A stretch of 64,000 nt of DNA from JBCBCP01 sp039817385 (GCA_039817385.1 JBCBVY010000001.1:496001-560000), one strand, 5' to 3'. Positions 26,549-34,957 are shown, numbered from the stretch's first letter. Translations and numbers: made by a program. The notes: a model not told the origin generated them from the sequence alone.

Positions 26549-27046
26549 TTACAGTTTTCCGGCGTCTTTCAAGGCCGACGTCAGCAGACGCGCCGCGGTC
26601 CGATCGCGCAGTGCCACGTCCGCCAGATGCGCGCCATCCGGCCCCCAAAGGCCGATAATCCCATCCGCGCACTCTGCCCCGCTCAGCGCGTCGAAGGCAC
26701 ATGTTTTTGCGATGATGTCGCGACCGCGGCCCCGGTGCAAAACCCGCACCTCGCGGCGCACGAGGTCCACCTCAACCTCCGCGGGCGCAATCCCGTCGCG
26801 GCCCGCGCTCAGGAGCGCCCACGCCGCCGCGCCCATCAGAACCGACAAAGCAAGTTTTATCAGCACGAGGTTCGCGTCCCAGATCGCGCCGGGCGCAATC
26901 CACAACATGCCAATCGCAAAGATGAGACCAGCGCCCAGCATGTGCAGGCAGAGCCGCCTCATCGCACGCGCCCCGCGCACCGGCGGCAAACGCAAAGCAC
27001 GCGGCTCTGCCGCAGCGTCCCGTGCGTGGTTTTCTGCCAAACTCAT
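26549..27046 (-). CDS. Hypothetical membrane protein
   Basis: This 165-residue protein has two hydrophobic helices (about residues 33-53 and 59-80: LHMLGAGLIFAIGMLWIA; LVLIKLALSVLMGAAAWALL) and a soluble C-terminal region with VEVDLVRREVRVLHRGRGRD, which looks like a beta-strand-rich cytoplasmic domain, and a pleckstrin-like RTAARLLTSALKD end. I know no function. It stands alone and divergent from the ribosomal operon. Confidence 0.7.
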   Translation of the reverse strand: MSLAENHARDAAAEPRALRLPPVRGARAMRRLCLHMLGAGLIFAIGMLWIAPGAIWDANLVLIKLALSVLMGAAAWALLSAGRDGIAPAEVEVDLVRREVRVLHRGRGRDIIAKTCAFDALSGAECADGIIGLWGPDGAHLADVALRDRTAARLLTSALKDAGKL

Positions 27047-27202
27047 AACGACCTCCTGATCATCGTTAACGCCAAGTTTCTACCGGCACCTTGGCAGGAA
27101 TGGGGCAGCGCGCAGGCAACTCGCGGGCACTTGCGCGCAGGCGGTTTACGTGGCACATGGGCCCGTCCTTGCACATCACCTTACCCGCGCAGTCTCTCGT
27201 GC

Positions 27203-27227
27203 CGGGGCCGCAAGGAAACGGGCCCCG
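27203..27227 (+). promoter_or_regulatory. Leader hairpin upstream of the rpsF operon
   Basis: CGGGGCC and GGCCCCG pair around an 11-base loop 35 bases before rpsF. Ribosomal protein S6 operons in several phyla carry a leader RNA bound by S6:S18 for feedback control; this hairpin has CCG triplets but I cannot show the conserved motif. The rest of the 216-base gap shows no gene. Confidence 0.35.
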
Positions 27228-27262
27228 TCTTTGAAATGCGCTTTGACAGAAGTGGAACGCCC

Positions 27263-27616
27263 ATGCCTCTTTACGAGCATGTGATGATCGCCCGTCAGGA
27301 CTTGTCGAACACGCAAGCCGAAGGGCTCATCGAACATTTTGGAGCTGTCCTCGCCGACAATGGCGGCACCCTCGTGGATAACGAATACTGGGGTGTGAAG
27401 ACGATGGCCTACAAGATCAACAAAAACCGCAAAGGCCACTACGCCTTCCTGCGCACCGACGCGCCCGCGTCCGCCGTGCAGGAAATGGAACGCCTGATGC
27501 GCCTGCACGAGGACGTTATGCGCGTCCTGACGATCAAGGTCGACGCCCACGCGACGGGCCCCTCCGTCCAGATGCAGAAACGTGACGAACGCGGCGACCG
27601 CCGCGAGCGCCGCTAA
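27263..27616 (+). CDS. rpsF: 30S ribosomal protein S6
   Basis: S6 binds 16S rRNA together with S18 in the small-subunit platform. The 117-residue protein starts MPLYEHVMIARQDLSNTQAE and contains VDNEYWGVKTMAYKINKNRKGHY (only part needed: NEYWGVKTMAYKI), with a charged C-terminal tail rich in Arg and Asp. It is first in the rpsF-rpsR-rplI operon. Confidence 0.97.
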   Translation: MPLYEHVMIARQDLSNTQAEGLIEHFGAVLADNGGTLVDNEYWGVKTMAYKINKNRKGHYAFLRTDAPASAVQEMERLMRLHEDVMRVLTIKVDAHATGPSVQMQKRDERGDRRERR

Positions 27617-27633
27617 GGAAAGGGAGCTAACCT

Positions 27634-27861
27634 ATGGCCGCAAAACCATTTTTCCGCCGCCGCAAGGTCTGCCCCTTCTCGGGCGACAACGCACCCAGCA
27701 TCGACTACAAGGACACGCGCCTGCTGCAACGCTACATCTCCGAGCGTGGCAAGATCGTGCCCAGCCGCATCACCGCCGTCTCGGCCAAGAAGCAGCGTGA
27801 ACTGGCCCGCGCCATCAAACGCGCCCGCTTCCTCGCCCTGCTGCCCTACGCCGTGAAATAA
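27634..27861 (+). CDS. rpsR: 30S ribosomal protein S18
   Basis: S18 is the basic 75-residue partner of S6. It contains the family core DYKDTRLLQRYISERGKI and SRITAVSAKKQRELARAIKR. It lies 17 bases after rpsF with a GGGAG ribosome-binding site. Confidence 0.98.
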   Translation: MAAKPFFRRRKVCPFSGDNAPSIDYKDTRLLQRYISERGKIVPSRITAVSAKKQRELARAIKRARFLALLPYAVK

Positions 27862-27873
27862 GGAGACAGGCAC

Positions 27874-28512
27874 ATGCAAGTGATCCTTTTGGAACGTGTG
27901 GCCAAGCTTGGCCAGATGGGCGACGTTGTCGACGTCAAACCCGGCTATGCACGCAACTACCTGCTGCCCCAGAAAAAGGCCCTGACCGCGTCCAAGGCGA
28001 ATATCGCCCAGTTCGAGGACCAGAAGGCCCAGCTGGAGGCGCGCAACCTAGAGACCCGCAAGGAAGCCGAAGCGCTTGGTGAAAAGCTGGATGGCCAGCA
28101 GTTCATCGTGATTCGTCAGGCCTCCGATGGCGGCAACCTCTATGGCTCCGTCACAACCCGTGACGTCGCCGAGGCCGCCACAGCCGAGGGCTTCACCGTC
28201 GACCGCAAGCAGGTCGTCATCGAAGTGCCGATCAAGGAACTGGGCCTGCACGACGCCACCGTGACCCTGCACCCCGAAGTGTCGGTCACGATCACGCTGA
28301 ACGTCGCCCGTTCGGCAGAAGAAGCCGAGCTTCAGGCGCAGGGCAAGAACATCGCTGATCTGGCCGCCGAAGAAGAAGCCGCCGCTGAGTTCGAAATTCA
28401 GGAACTCTTCGACGACATCGGCGCCGCCGCGTCCGATGACGCAGATCTGGCCGAAAGCGCCGGCGTGGAAACACCCGAGGCCGAAGCCGCGGCGGAAGAG
28501 CCCAACACGTAG
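27874..28512 (+). CDS. rplI: 50S ribosomal protein L9
   Basis: L9 is the two-domain protein of the large subunit L1 region. The N-terminal domain is MQVILLERVAKLGQMGDVVD with the PGYARNYLLPQKKA motif, followed by the long connecting helix and the C-terminal domain (GNLYGSVTTRDVAEA). The protein has 212 residues; the acidic Ala/Glu-rich tail after about residue 150 makes it longer than the usual 150, as in other Rhodobacteraceae. Confidence 0.97.
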   Translation: MQVILLERVAKLGQMGDVVDVKPGYARNYLLPQKKALTASKANIAQFEDQKAQLEARNLETRKEAEALGEKLDGQQFIVIRQASDGGNLYGSVTTRDVAEAATAEGFTVDRKQVVIEVPIKELGLHDATVTLHPEVSVTITLNVARSAEEAELQAQGKNIADLAAEEEAAAEFEIQELFDDIGAAASDDADLAESAGVETPEAEAAAEEPNT

Positions 28513-28540
28513 GGTAGGTGCAAACACACCACCCAACACC

Positions 28541-28570
28541 AAACGCCGCGCCCACCAGCGCGGCGTTTTC
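28541..28570 (+). terminator. Terminator of the rpsF-rpsR-rplI operon
   Basis: AAACGCCGCG and CGCGGCGTTT form a perfect 10-bp stem with an 8-base loop followed by a short T-run, 28 bases after rplI. It could also act on the convergent gene. Confidence 0.9.
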
Positions 28571-28604
28571 ATTTGGAACGCGCGGGCTGACGCGTTCTAT
28601 CGGC

Positions 28605-29498
28605 TCACACCGCTAGCCCCGGCACCAGCACATCCGCAACATCCAAGGGCTGCGCCAGCGCCCGGGCACGGCCAAGGCTGCGGATGTTCTGTTCCAGCCG
28701 CGCACGGCTCAACCGGACCAAAGGCGCGTTAGGCCCGCGTCGCACATATTCGGACATACCCCGCAGGATGGCTTCGTTCTGCACAGCGTCCGGATGTTCT
28801 TCGGACCACAGCGCAACCGTCTGCGCAGCCGAAGCGGGGTCTTGCAACACCGCCGCCCAGCCCACCGCGAGCGCATCCAGCACCGCGCGCAGCACATCCG
28901 TTCGGCGGTCCGCCAGATCCTGGTGCGCCACCAGCACAATTGATGCGGGCGACAGCGCCGCGTGGTGCAGCGGGATCAGCCGCGCGTCATAGCCCGCGCG
29001 CGCAAGCGCCTGCGCCTCGGTGATCGCATAGCCTTGCACCGCATCAAAGCGGCCCTGCCGCAGATCGGCCAGCGTCCAGCCGCCCACCGTCATATCAATC
29101 TCATCGGGATCAAGCCCGCTCAGCCGCATAAGCGCCCGCAACTGCGTCGCCCCATCCGCGTGCATCGCAACACGCCGCCCGCTCAGATCTGCAAAGCCCC
29201 GCACCGGCCCCGCAGCATCCGTCATCAGCACCAAAGGGGCACGTTGCAGCATCGCCCCAAACGCGCGCACGGGCCGCCCCTCCGCCGCCGCCTGAATGGC
29301 GAGGTTTTCCTCAACCGTGCCAATCGCATCCGCATTTAGCTGAACGCGGTCCAGCACCGGCACAGGGTCCCCGGCAACAGGCTGAATAACCCGGAGGTCA
29401 ACGCCGCCCCGCTCAAAAAGCCCCATATCCAGCGCCCAGATAAGCCCCGCGAACTGGCAGTTCAGCTTCCAATCCAGGTACAGGTTCAGCCGCTGCAT
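28605..29498 (-). CDS. NMT1/THI5-like protein without signal peptide
   Basis: This 297-residue protein has the type II periplasmic-binding fold of the NMT1/THI5 family, which includes the ThiY/SsuA-type transporter-binding proteins and the yeast pyrimidine synthase Thi5. It begins LNLYLDWKLNCQFAGLIWAL, the family's ligand-binding start, followed by GLFERGGVDLRVIQ and DLSGRRVAMHADGATQLRAL. The start is at the very beginning of the domain, leaving no room for a signal peptide, and no permease or ATPase gene is nearby. The cysteine-rich Thi5 active-site motif is not seen. Whether it binds a ligand in the cytoplasm or is an enzyme is unknown. Confidence 0.8.
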   Translation of the reverse strand: MQRLNLYLDWKLNCQFAGLIWALDMGLFERGGVDLRVIQPVAGDPVPVLDRVQLNADAIGTVEENLAIQAAAEGRPVRAFGAMLQRAPLVLMTDAAGPVRGFADLSGRRVAMHADGATQLRALMRLSGLDPDEIDMTVGGWTLADLRQGRFDAVQGYAITEAQALARAGYDARLIPLHHAALSPASIVLVAHQDLADRRTDVLRAVLDALAVGWAAVLQDPASAAQTVALWSEEHPDAVQNEAILRGMSEYVRRGPNAPLVRLSRARLEQNIRSLGRARALAQPLDVADVLVPGLAV

Positions 29499-29527
29499 CT
29501 AACCCCACATCCCGTTGGCCCCGAAAC

Positions 29528-29556
29528 AAAAAAGGCCGCCCTGGGATGGGGCGGCC
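29528..29556 (-). terminator. Terminator of tig
   Basis: On the minus strand GGCCGCC and GGCGGCC form a stem with a 9-base loop followed by six T's, about 30 bases after the tig stop. A textbook intrinsic terminator. Confidence 0.9.
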
Positions 29557-29584
29557 CTCGTTACGCTACGGTGCGCACCTGCGC

Positions 29585-30910
29585 TCAATCGTCTTCGAGC
29601 GCCTCAACCGCCTTCTGAAGATCGTCCTTGGACACCTCTTTCTCGGTGGTCTCAATCTGCGCAAACAGGTGATCCACCACCTTGTCCTCGAATAGCGGTG
29701 CGCGCAGCTGCTGCTGCATCTGCTGGTTTTGTTGCACGAATTCAAAGAATTGGCGCTCCTGGCCCGGGTACTTGCGCGCCTCTGCCATCACCGCTTGGCT
29801 CATCTCCGCATCGGAGATTTCAACCTCAGCCTTCTGGCCAACCTCGGCGAGCAGCAAGCCCAGACGCACGCGGCGCTCGGCCAGCTTGGTGTGCTCTTCG
29901 GTCGGCTCGACCTCCGGGTGGTCATGCCCTTCGACGTTCGGGTTTTCCTCGTGCCAGAGCTGGTGCGCGATCTGCTTGGCTTCCGCCTCGACAAGGCTGG
30001 GCGGCAGATCGAAGCTGACCGCTTCGTCCAGCTGGTCCAGCAGTGCGCGCTTCATAACCGCGCGCGCGGCACCGGCATATTCTGCCTCCAGCCGCTCGGA
30101 GATTTGCCCCTTCAGCGCCGCGAGATCTTCGGCCCCGAATTTCTTCGCCAGCTCATCATCGATTTCCGCGGCCTTGGGCGCCTTCACCTCTTTGATGGTG
30201 CAGGTGAATTCCGCCGCTTTCCCAGCCAGATGCGCGGCTTGGTATTCGTCGGGAAAGCTGACCCCGACGACCTTCTCCTCGCCCGCCTTCACGCCCACCA
30301 GCTGCTCTTCAAAGCCGGGGATGAAGGAGTTGGAGCCCAGAACCAGCGGGTAGTCTTCCGCCGCGCCGCCCTCGAACGCCTCGCCGTCCACCTTGCCGAC
30401 GAAGTCCATAACCACCTGGTCGCCGTCCTCTGCCTCGCCCGACTTGGTGTCGAAGTCCTGCGCGGTCTCCGCGAGGTTGCCAAGCGCCTCGTCCACCTCG
30501 GCGTCACCCGCCTTGACCACCAGCTTTTCGAGCGTCATGCCCGCTGTGTCGACATCGTCAATCACCGGCAGCGCCTCGTAAGACATCTCGACCGACACGT
30601 CGTCGCCCTCTTTCCAGTCCTCGTTGGTCATTTTGACCTCGGGCTGCATCGCGGGGCGGTCGCCGCTGTCCTCAAAGTGCTTCTGCATCGCGCCATCGAT
30701 GCTTTCCTGCATCGCTTCGCCGATCAGGCGCGGGCCGAACTGCTTCTTGAGCAGCGCCATCGGCACCTTGCCCTTGCGAAAGCCCTTCATTTCGACCTCC
30801 GGCTGCGCTTCGGCGAGCTTTTCGTTGACCTTCGCGTCCAGCTCATCGGCCGTCACCGTGATGGCGTAGCCGCGTTTCAGACCTTCGTTCAGCGTCTCGG
30901 TGACCTGCAT
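29585..30910 (-). CDS. tig: Trigger factor
   Basis: Trigger factor is the ribosome-bound chaperone and peptidyl-prolyl isomerase that meets nascent chains. The N-terminal ribosome-binding signature is GFRKGKVPMALLKKQFG. The FKBP-type isomerase domain lies at about residues 150-240 (GDQVVMDFVGKVDGEAFEGG), and the C-terminal substrate-binding helices follow. At 441 residues the length is normal. It is monocistronic with its own terminator; the 148 bases upstream contain no gene. Confidence 0.97.
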   Translation of the reverse strand: MQVTETLNEGLKRGYAITVTADELDAKVNEKLAEAQPEVEMKGFRKGKVPMALLKKQFGPRLIGEAMQESIDGAMQKHFEDSGDRPAMQPEVKMTNEDWKEGDDVSVEMSYEALPVIDDVDTAGMTLEKLVVKAGDAEVDEALGNLAETAQDFDTKSGEAEDGDQVVMDFVGKVDGEAFEGGAAEDYPLVLGSNSFIPGFEEQLVGVKAGEEKVVGVSFPDEYQAAHLAGKAAEFTCTIKEVKAPKAAEIDDELAKKFGAEDLAALKGQISERLEAEYAGAARAVMKRALLDQLDEAVSFDLPPSLVEAEAKQIAHQLWHEENPNVEGHDHPEVEPTEEHTKLAERRVRLGLLLAEVGQKAEVEISDAEMSQAVMAEARKYPGQERQFFEFVQQNQQMQQQLRAPLFEDKVVDHLFAQIETTEKEVSKDDLQKAVEALEDD

Positions 30911-31058
30911 GTGTGCTCCATAGCGTCAGGCCCCGCTCACGCGGCGGGGCGCTTCAAATTCGCGCCCTTCTAGTGAGGCCAGCAAAAGGGCGCAAGGGGC
31001 TGGGCCAAGCGAATGGCGGCGCGCGCTCCAAATCTCGCGACAAGGCCGCCGCTTGACC

Positions 31059-31937
31059 TCATCTGGCGGGCACGTACATCTTCACTACAGTGTTGCTCTC
31101 AGACAGCAGCCGTTCATTCAGCCCGGCAATAATTGCAATGTCGTCCGGAGTGATTGGATCTCCCCGAACCGCACGGTCCAGCGGCGCGCGGAATTCGGCC
31201 CAGGTCTGCGCCACCCGCTCAAGCTGCGATCGGGCCAGCGAGTTAGGCGGCTCGATCAAGCCCAGCGCCGCGCTGCCGGTTTGCAGATCCTTCAGTGCGG
31301 TGTCGAAATCACTCATCGCTTTTTCCAACCGCTCACGCTGCGCGGCGACATCAATGCCAAGTTTCACAAAGCAAAACGTCTTCGACATCAGCTGCGACAG
31401 CATCCGCTGTCGCCCCGCGACATTGACCGTCTTGGCGAATGCAGGGTCCTTTCCATTGTCGCCCGCCGACGCCTGCATCAGCTGCACAGCTTCATGGGAG
31501 GCGGCCAACACCTCAGGGTTCAGCGCAAGCAGCTGCGCAACGACAATCGTATGCCAATCGCCATGAATCAGCTGCTGAACAGCCGCGCCATAGGTCTGAA
31601 ACATCTCGTCAATTTCCTGCAGCTGCGCCAACACCTCCGGCTCGGTGGCTGGCCCGATGCCCAAGGTCGGCTCCCCGTCGCGCAGCGTGCCAAGCGCCGT
31701 CCTGAACTCATTCTCCGCCAGCCACGCCATGTCGCTTTGCCGCCCCGGCTCGATCCCGGCCATGAAAAAGCAAACCGCCTTCGCCATGCGCTGCGTCAAC
31801 ATCCGCTGCCGCCCGGCCAGATTGATGCGCGCGCTATGATCCATCTGGTCCGCAGCGACGGCGGACACAGGCAGGACCGGCGTATGGAACACAGCACAAA
31901 GCAGAGAAACGCACAAACACCGCAGCCAAAACGCCAT
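31059..31937 (-). CDS. Exported protein with two PilJ-type sensor domains
   Basis: This 292-residue protein starts with a signal peptide (WLRCLCVSLLCAVFHTPV) and then has two tandem copies of the type IV pili methyl-accepting chemotaxis N-terminal (PilJ-type) domain. Each begins with the same signature: INLAGRQRMLTQRM near residue 38 and VNVAGRQRMLSQLM near residue 168, both followed by a Cys-Phe pair. This helix resembles the P-box of NarX/NarQ nitrate sensors. No transmitter, HAMP or second membrane segment is present, so it would be a free periplasmic protein. The ATG at 31937 is used rather than a TTG at 31943. Confidence 0.82.
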   Translation of the reverse strand: MAFWLRCLCVSLLCAVFHTPVLPVSAVAADQMDHSARINLAGRQRMLTQRMAKAVCFFMAGIEPGRQSDMAWLAENEFRTALGTLRDGEPTLGIGPATEPEVLAQLQEIDEMFQTYGAAVQQLIHGDWHTIVVAQLLALNPEVLAASHEAVQLMQASAGDNGKDPAFAKTVNVAGRQRMLSQLMSKTFCFVKLGIDVAAQRERLEKAMSDFDTALKDLQTGSAALGLIEPPNSLARSQLERVAQTWAEFRAPLDRAVRGDPITPDDIAIIAGLNERLLSESNTVVKMYVPAR

Positions 31938-32100
31938 ATGCAATGCCCCGAAATTACTTTGCCAGCGTCTTACCGCGCAAAGTCTTTAGACCCGGTTACC
32001 GCGATGCAGAGAGGGCCGGATGCTCTCATCGCTCCTTCGGAGCGACTGCCGCATTGAAACATCTGCGCGTCTCGGCATCTTTTCATTCCAAAAGAGCCCG

Positions 32101-32185
32101 TGGTGCGGGTGAGAGGACTCGAACCTCCACACCTTGCGGCGCCAGAACCTAAATCTGGTGCGTCTACCAATTCCGCCACACCCGC
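32101..32185 (-). tRNA. tRNA-Leu (anticodon UAG)
   Basis: On the minus strand GCGGGTGTGGCGGAATTGG begins a class II tRNA with acceptor stem GCGGGTG/CACCCGC, a D arm with GGTAGACG, the anticodon loop ATTTAGG (UAG) in a CCAGA/TCTGG stem, a long variable arm, GGTTCGAGTCC in the T arm and an encoded CCA end. UAG reads CUA leucine codons. The 163 bases to the PilJ gene on one side and 132 to the Hint gene on the other show no other gene. Confidence 0.97.
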
Positions 32186-32317
32186 AATGCGCCCGGGCAT
32201 AGCAAACAGGTCACGCGCTGGCGAGATCAAAAACGGATTTCTAAAAATCGTGCGACTTTGACGAAGTGTTCACCTAATACTCCGCATACCTAGAGGCAGG
32301 TGACATAAGGAACGCCC

Positions 32318-32815
32318 ATGAAACCGAATACGGTCGGGCGCGCCATGACGGGGCCAAACCCCATTGCGCGCATTTCGCATCGGCACGCCGGCTTGATTGC
32401 CGGCACCATTGTGCTGACGTCAGACGGGGAAATCCCCGTGCAATATCTTTCGGAAGGCGACCGGGTGATCACCCGTAACGCGGGCATGGTGCCGCTACGC
32501 GCAATGCGCGTTACCCGGCAAAAGCTCCATGCGGTTGCCATCCAGGCGGGCGCGCTTGGCCAGCAGCGCCCGGGCACCAACGTCATCCTGCCGGCAAGCC
32601 AGCAGGTGCTGGTGCGCGACTGGCGGGCGAAGGCATTTGCCGGTCAGGCGCAGGCGGTGCTTCTTGCAGGGTGCCTCGTGGATGACGAATTTATCACCGA
32701 TCTGGGGGAGCGGCCCATGACGCTGGTGCAACTCGCCTTCGATGCACCGCACGTGATCTATGCGGACGGGATGGAAATCTCGATCCCCGCGCAGGCGCTC
32801 AGCAAAGCGGCCTAG
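32318..32815 (+). CDS. Hint-domain protein
   Basis: This 165-residue protein carries a Hint (hedgehog/intein) domain of the bacterial Hint_2 type. The N-terminal splice-like motif is GLIAGTIVLTSDGEIPVQYL with GDRVITRNAG. The block with LPASQQVLVRDWRA corresponds to the later intein motif. The usual cysteine of the first motif (CFxxGT) is absent: the position is AGTIVL, so self-cleavage by the standard mechanism is doubtful. Such short Hint proteins are common in roseobacters and their role is unknown. It converges on the nnr gene with interlocking CTAG stops. Confidence 0.8.
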   Translation: MKPNTVGRAMTGPNPIARISHRHAGLIAGTIVLTSDGEIPVQYLSEGDRVITRNAGMVPLRAMRVTRQKLHAVAIQAGALGQQRPGTNVILPASQQVLVRDWRAKAFAGQAQAVLLAGCLVDDEFITDLGERPMTLVQLAFDAPHVIYADGMEISIPAQALSKAA

Positions 32816-33843
32816 AGGCTGCGCAGCACCAGCGGCACCATTTCCGGCAGGTCTTCGGCGATCAGGCCGGGTCCAAAGGCGCGCGCGCATTCGACGTGCA
32901 GCCATGCGGCCGCCTGTGCTGCAGCCGATGGCGCAAAGCACCGCGCCATCAGCCCGGCGATGAAACCGGCCAGCACATCCCCCGCCCCCGCCGTTGCCAG
33001 CCACGGTGCGGCCCGGTCATAGGCGGCCGCATGTATCGCGGCGACGCCCGAGGGGTCCGCGATCACGGTGTCCGGCCCTTTGAACAGAACCGTGCAGCCT
33101 GCGCGCGCCGCCGCCGCGCGCGTGGCGTCGACCTTGGAAAAGGCGGGGCCAGCATGTGGCGCTGCGCTGAGTATTTCCGCGATGTCGGGAAAAAGCCGCG
33201 TAAACTCGCCGCCGTGCGGGGTCAGCACGCAGCCGGGGTGCAGCGCCGAGAAGAGCGGCGCGGAGCGCGCGATGAGCGTCAGCGCATCGGCATCCAGAAC
33301 GCAAGGTCGCCCGCTCTTCAAGCCTGCCTCGACGAGGCTTTGGCTTTCCTCGCTCAGGCCAAGCCCCGGCCCGATGCACAGGGCATTGATCCGGTCGTCT
33401 TCCAAGAGCCGGTTCAGCGCGACCGCATCCCGAACCCGCGCCAGCATAATCGCGGTGATCTGGCTCGCCACTTCCAACTGCGCGGCGGGCGGCACGCCAA
33501 GCGTCACCAGCCCCGCCCCGACCCGCAGCGCCCCGCGCGCGGCAAGGCGCGCGGCACCGGTGCGCCCCGGGCCACCGCTGAGGACCAGGGCATGGCCGTG
33601 GTCGAACTTGTGGCCGCCGGGTTTGGCGAGGCTGGGGAGCGTGTCGTGGGTGATAAGTGTGGTTTGGATTTTGTGCCTCCGGCGGGGATTTTCTGGAAAC
33701 AGAGAAGGGTCAGAGGCCGATATCGACAACCACAAGCTTGCCGCACGCGCCGGGGCCATCCGCGAGGTAGTGGCCAAGCTTGGCGCGGTGGAACGTGACA
33801 GTAAGGTCGGCGTTAATGCACGGCGCTGCTGAGACGCCATCAT
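32812..33843 (-). CDS. nnrD: ADP-dependent NAD(P)H-hydrate dehydratase domain (downstream part of a frameshifted nnr gene)
   Basis: This half carries the ADP-dependent dehydratase that repairs hydrated NAD(P)H. Motifs are HKFDHGHALVLSGGPGRTGA, CIGPGLGLSEESQ, VLDADALTL, TPHGGEFTRL and TAGAGDVLAGFIAGL. In most bacteria it is fused behind the epimerase in one protein. Here the epimerase frame ends at 33710 and the dehydratase continues in the next frame. The open frame reaches 33843, but family-like sequence starts only near 33700, so any independent start (for example the ATG at 33759) is uncertain. A single-base shift at CTC TGA C would restore the fusion. Confidence 0.8.
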   Translation of the reverse strand: MMASQQRRALTPTLLSRSTAPSLATTSRMAPARAASLWLSISASDPSLFPENPRRRHKIQTTLITHDTLPSLAKPGGHKFDHGHALVLSGGPGRTGAARLAARGALRVGAGLVTLGVPPAAQLEVASQITAIMLARVRDAVALNRLLEDDRINALCIGPGLGLSEESQSLVEAGLKSGRPCVLDADALTLIARSAPLFSALHPGCVLTPHGGEFTRLFPDIAEILSAAPHAGPAFSKVDATRAAAARAGCTVLFKGPDTVIADPSGVAAIHAAAYDRAAPWLATAGAGDVLAGFIAGLMARCFAPSAAAQAAAWLHVECARAFGPGLIAEDLPEMVPLVLRSL

Positions 33844-34453
33844 CCGTGCCTTTGAAATCCTCCGCCCTCAGGATCCGCCCGCTGTCGCTGCACAGCCCAC
33901 TCGGGACATCAACGGACACCACCCGGGCCAGATCGCCAACCCGATGACGCGGATTGGTGCACTGGCTGCTAATGGCACGTGCTTCGCAAACTTCAAGCAA
34001 AACAAGACCGAGCCCGCGGATCGGGCGCGTCAGACCCGTCCCGAACAGGGCATCGATCACGATATGCGCTCCATCTTCGCCCGTATCGGGGGTGCCGGGC
34101 CGGTCCGGGAAGTCGGCAATGCTCAGGATCGGGCCGATGTCCTGCCACGCATTGAAATTCACGCGCGCGTCAGGCGGGAGCTTCGTCGGCGCCCCGTAGA
34201 GATAGACCGTCACCTCCCATCCCAGTCCCTTCAGCAGCCGCGCCACGACAAACCCGTCGCCCCCGTTGTTCCCCGGCCCGCACAGCACCACCGCGCGCCG
34301 CGCGCCCTCCGCCAAATCTGGCCACTCGGCCAGCACCGCGTCCACAACGCCCTGCCCCGCGCGCTCCATCAGCTCCAGCCCGGTCACGCGGCCTGAGGTG
34401 ATGGCCTCTTGCTCAATGACGCGCATCTGCGCAGCGGTCAGCAGTTCAGTCAT
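33710..34453 (-). CDS. nnrE: NAD(P)H-hydrate epimerase domain (upstream part of a frameshifted nnr gene)
   Basis: The YjeF N-terminal domain epimerises damaged NAD(P)H hydrates. It shows LTAAQMRVIEQEAI, CGPGNNGGDGFVVARLLKG, VIDALFGTGLTRPI and SVDVPSGLCSDSG, ending FHRAKLGHYLADG and VVDIGL before a TGA. The ATG at 34453 has GAGGG upstream. The stop falls exactly where the linker to the dehydratase normally starts. Whether the two halves are translated separately, joined by a frameshift, or inactivated is open. Confidence 0.88.
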   Translation of the reverse strand: MTELLTAAQMRVIEQEAITSGRVTGLELMERAGQGVVDAVLAEWPDLAEGARRAVVLCGPGNNGGDGFVVARLLKGLGWEVTVYLYGAPTKLPPDARVNFNAWQDIGPILSIADFPDRPGTPDTGEDGAHIVIDALFGTGLTRPIRGLGLVLLEVCEARAISSQCTNPRHRVGDLARVVSVDVPSGLCSDSGRILRAEDFKGTDDGVSAAPCINADLTVTFHRAKLGHYLADGPGACGKLVVVDIGL

Positions 34454-34618
34454 CGTCCCTCGATTCACTTTCGCCTAAAATTAAGGCGCTTCGCACAAAT
34501 ACGCGCCGCCCGCGCGCCCTTTCCACAGACAATCCCCCCGAAGCAAAGGCCCTGCATGGACGCCCCTGCCCCCGGATGGTCTGCCTTTCGCCGAGGACAC
34601 TGCCACAGGGAGGCCCCA

Positions 34619-34957
34619 ATGAAAAAGGTCGAAGCGATCATCAAGCCATTCAAGCTTGATGAAGTCAAAGAGGCGCTTCAGGAAGTGGGCGTTCAGGGCC
34701 TGAGCGTGCTGGAGGTCAAAGGCTTCGGTCGCCAAAAGGGCCATACCGAACTTTACCGCGGTGCCGAATATGTCGTCGACTTTCTGCCGAAGGTGAAGGT
34801 CGAGGTTGTGCTGGACGACGACCAGGTCGATGCGGCCATCGCTGCAATCGTCGACGCCGCCAAGACAGAGAAAATCGGCGACGGCAAAATCTTTGTGACA
34901 TCCGTCGAACAAGCCATCCGCATCCGTACCGGCGAGGCCGGATCGGACGCGCTCTAA
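34619..34957 (+). CDS. glnB: Nitrogen regulatory protein PII
   Basis: PII senses 2-oxoglutarate and ATP/ADP and passes nitrogen status to NtrB, GlnE and others. The 112-residue protein has Tyr51 in the T-loop (LYRGAEYVVDFLPK), the uridylylation site, and the C-terminal KIFVTSVEQAIRIRTGE. It lies 41 bases upstream of glnA, the usual glnBA operon. The 165 bases upstream contain no gene; NtrC-type or sigma-54 sites were not evident. Confidence 0.97.
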   Translation: MKKVEAIIKPFKLDEVKEALQEVGVQGLSVLEVKGFGRQKGHTELYRGAEYVVDFLPKVKVEVVLDDDQVDAAIAAIVDAAKTEKIGDGKIFVTSVEQAIRIRTGEAGSDAL

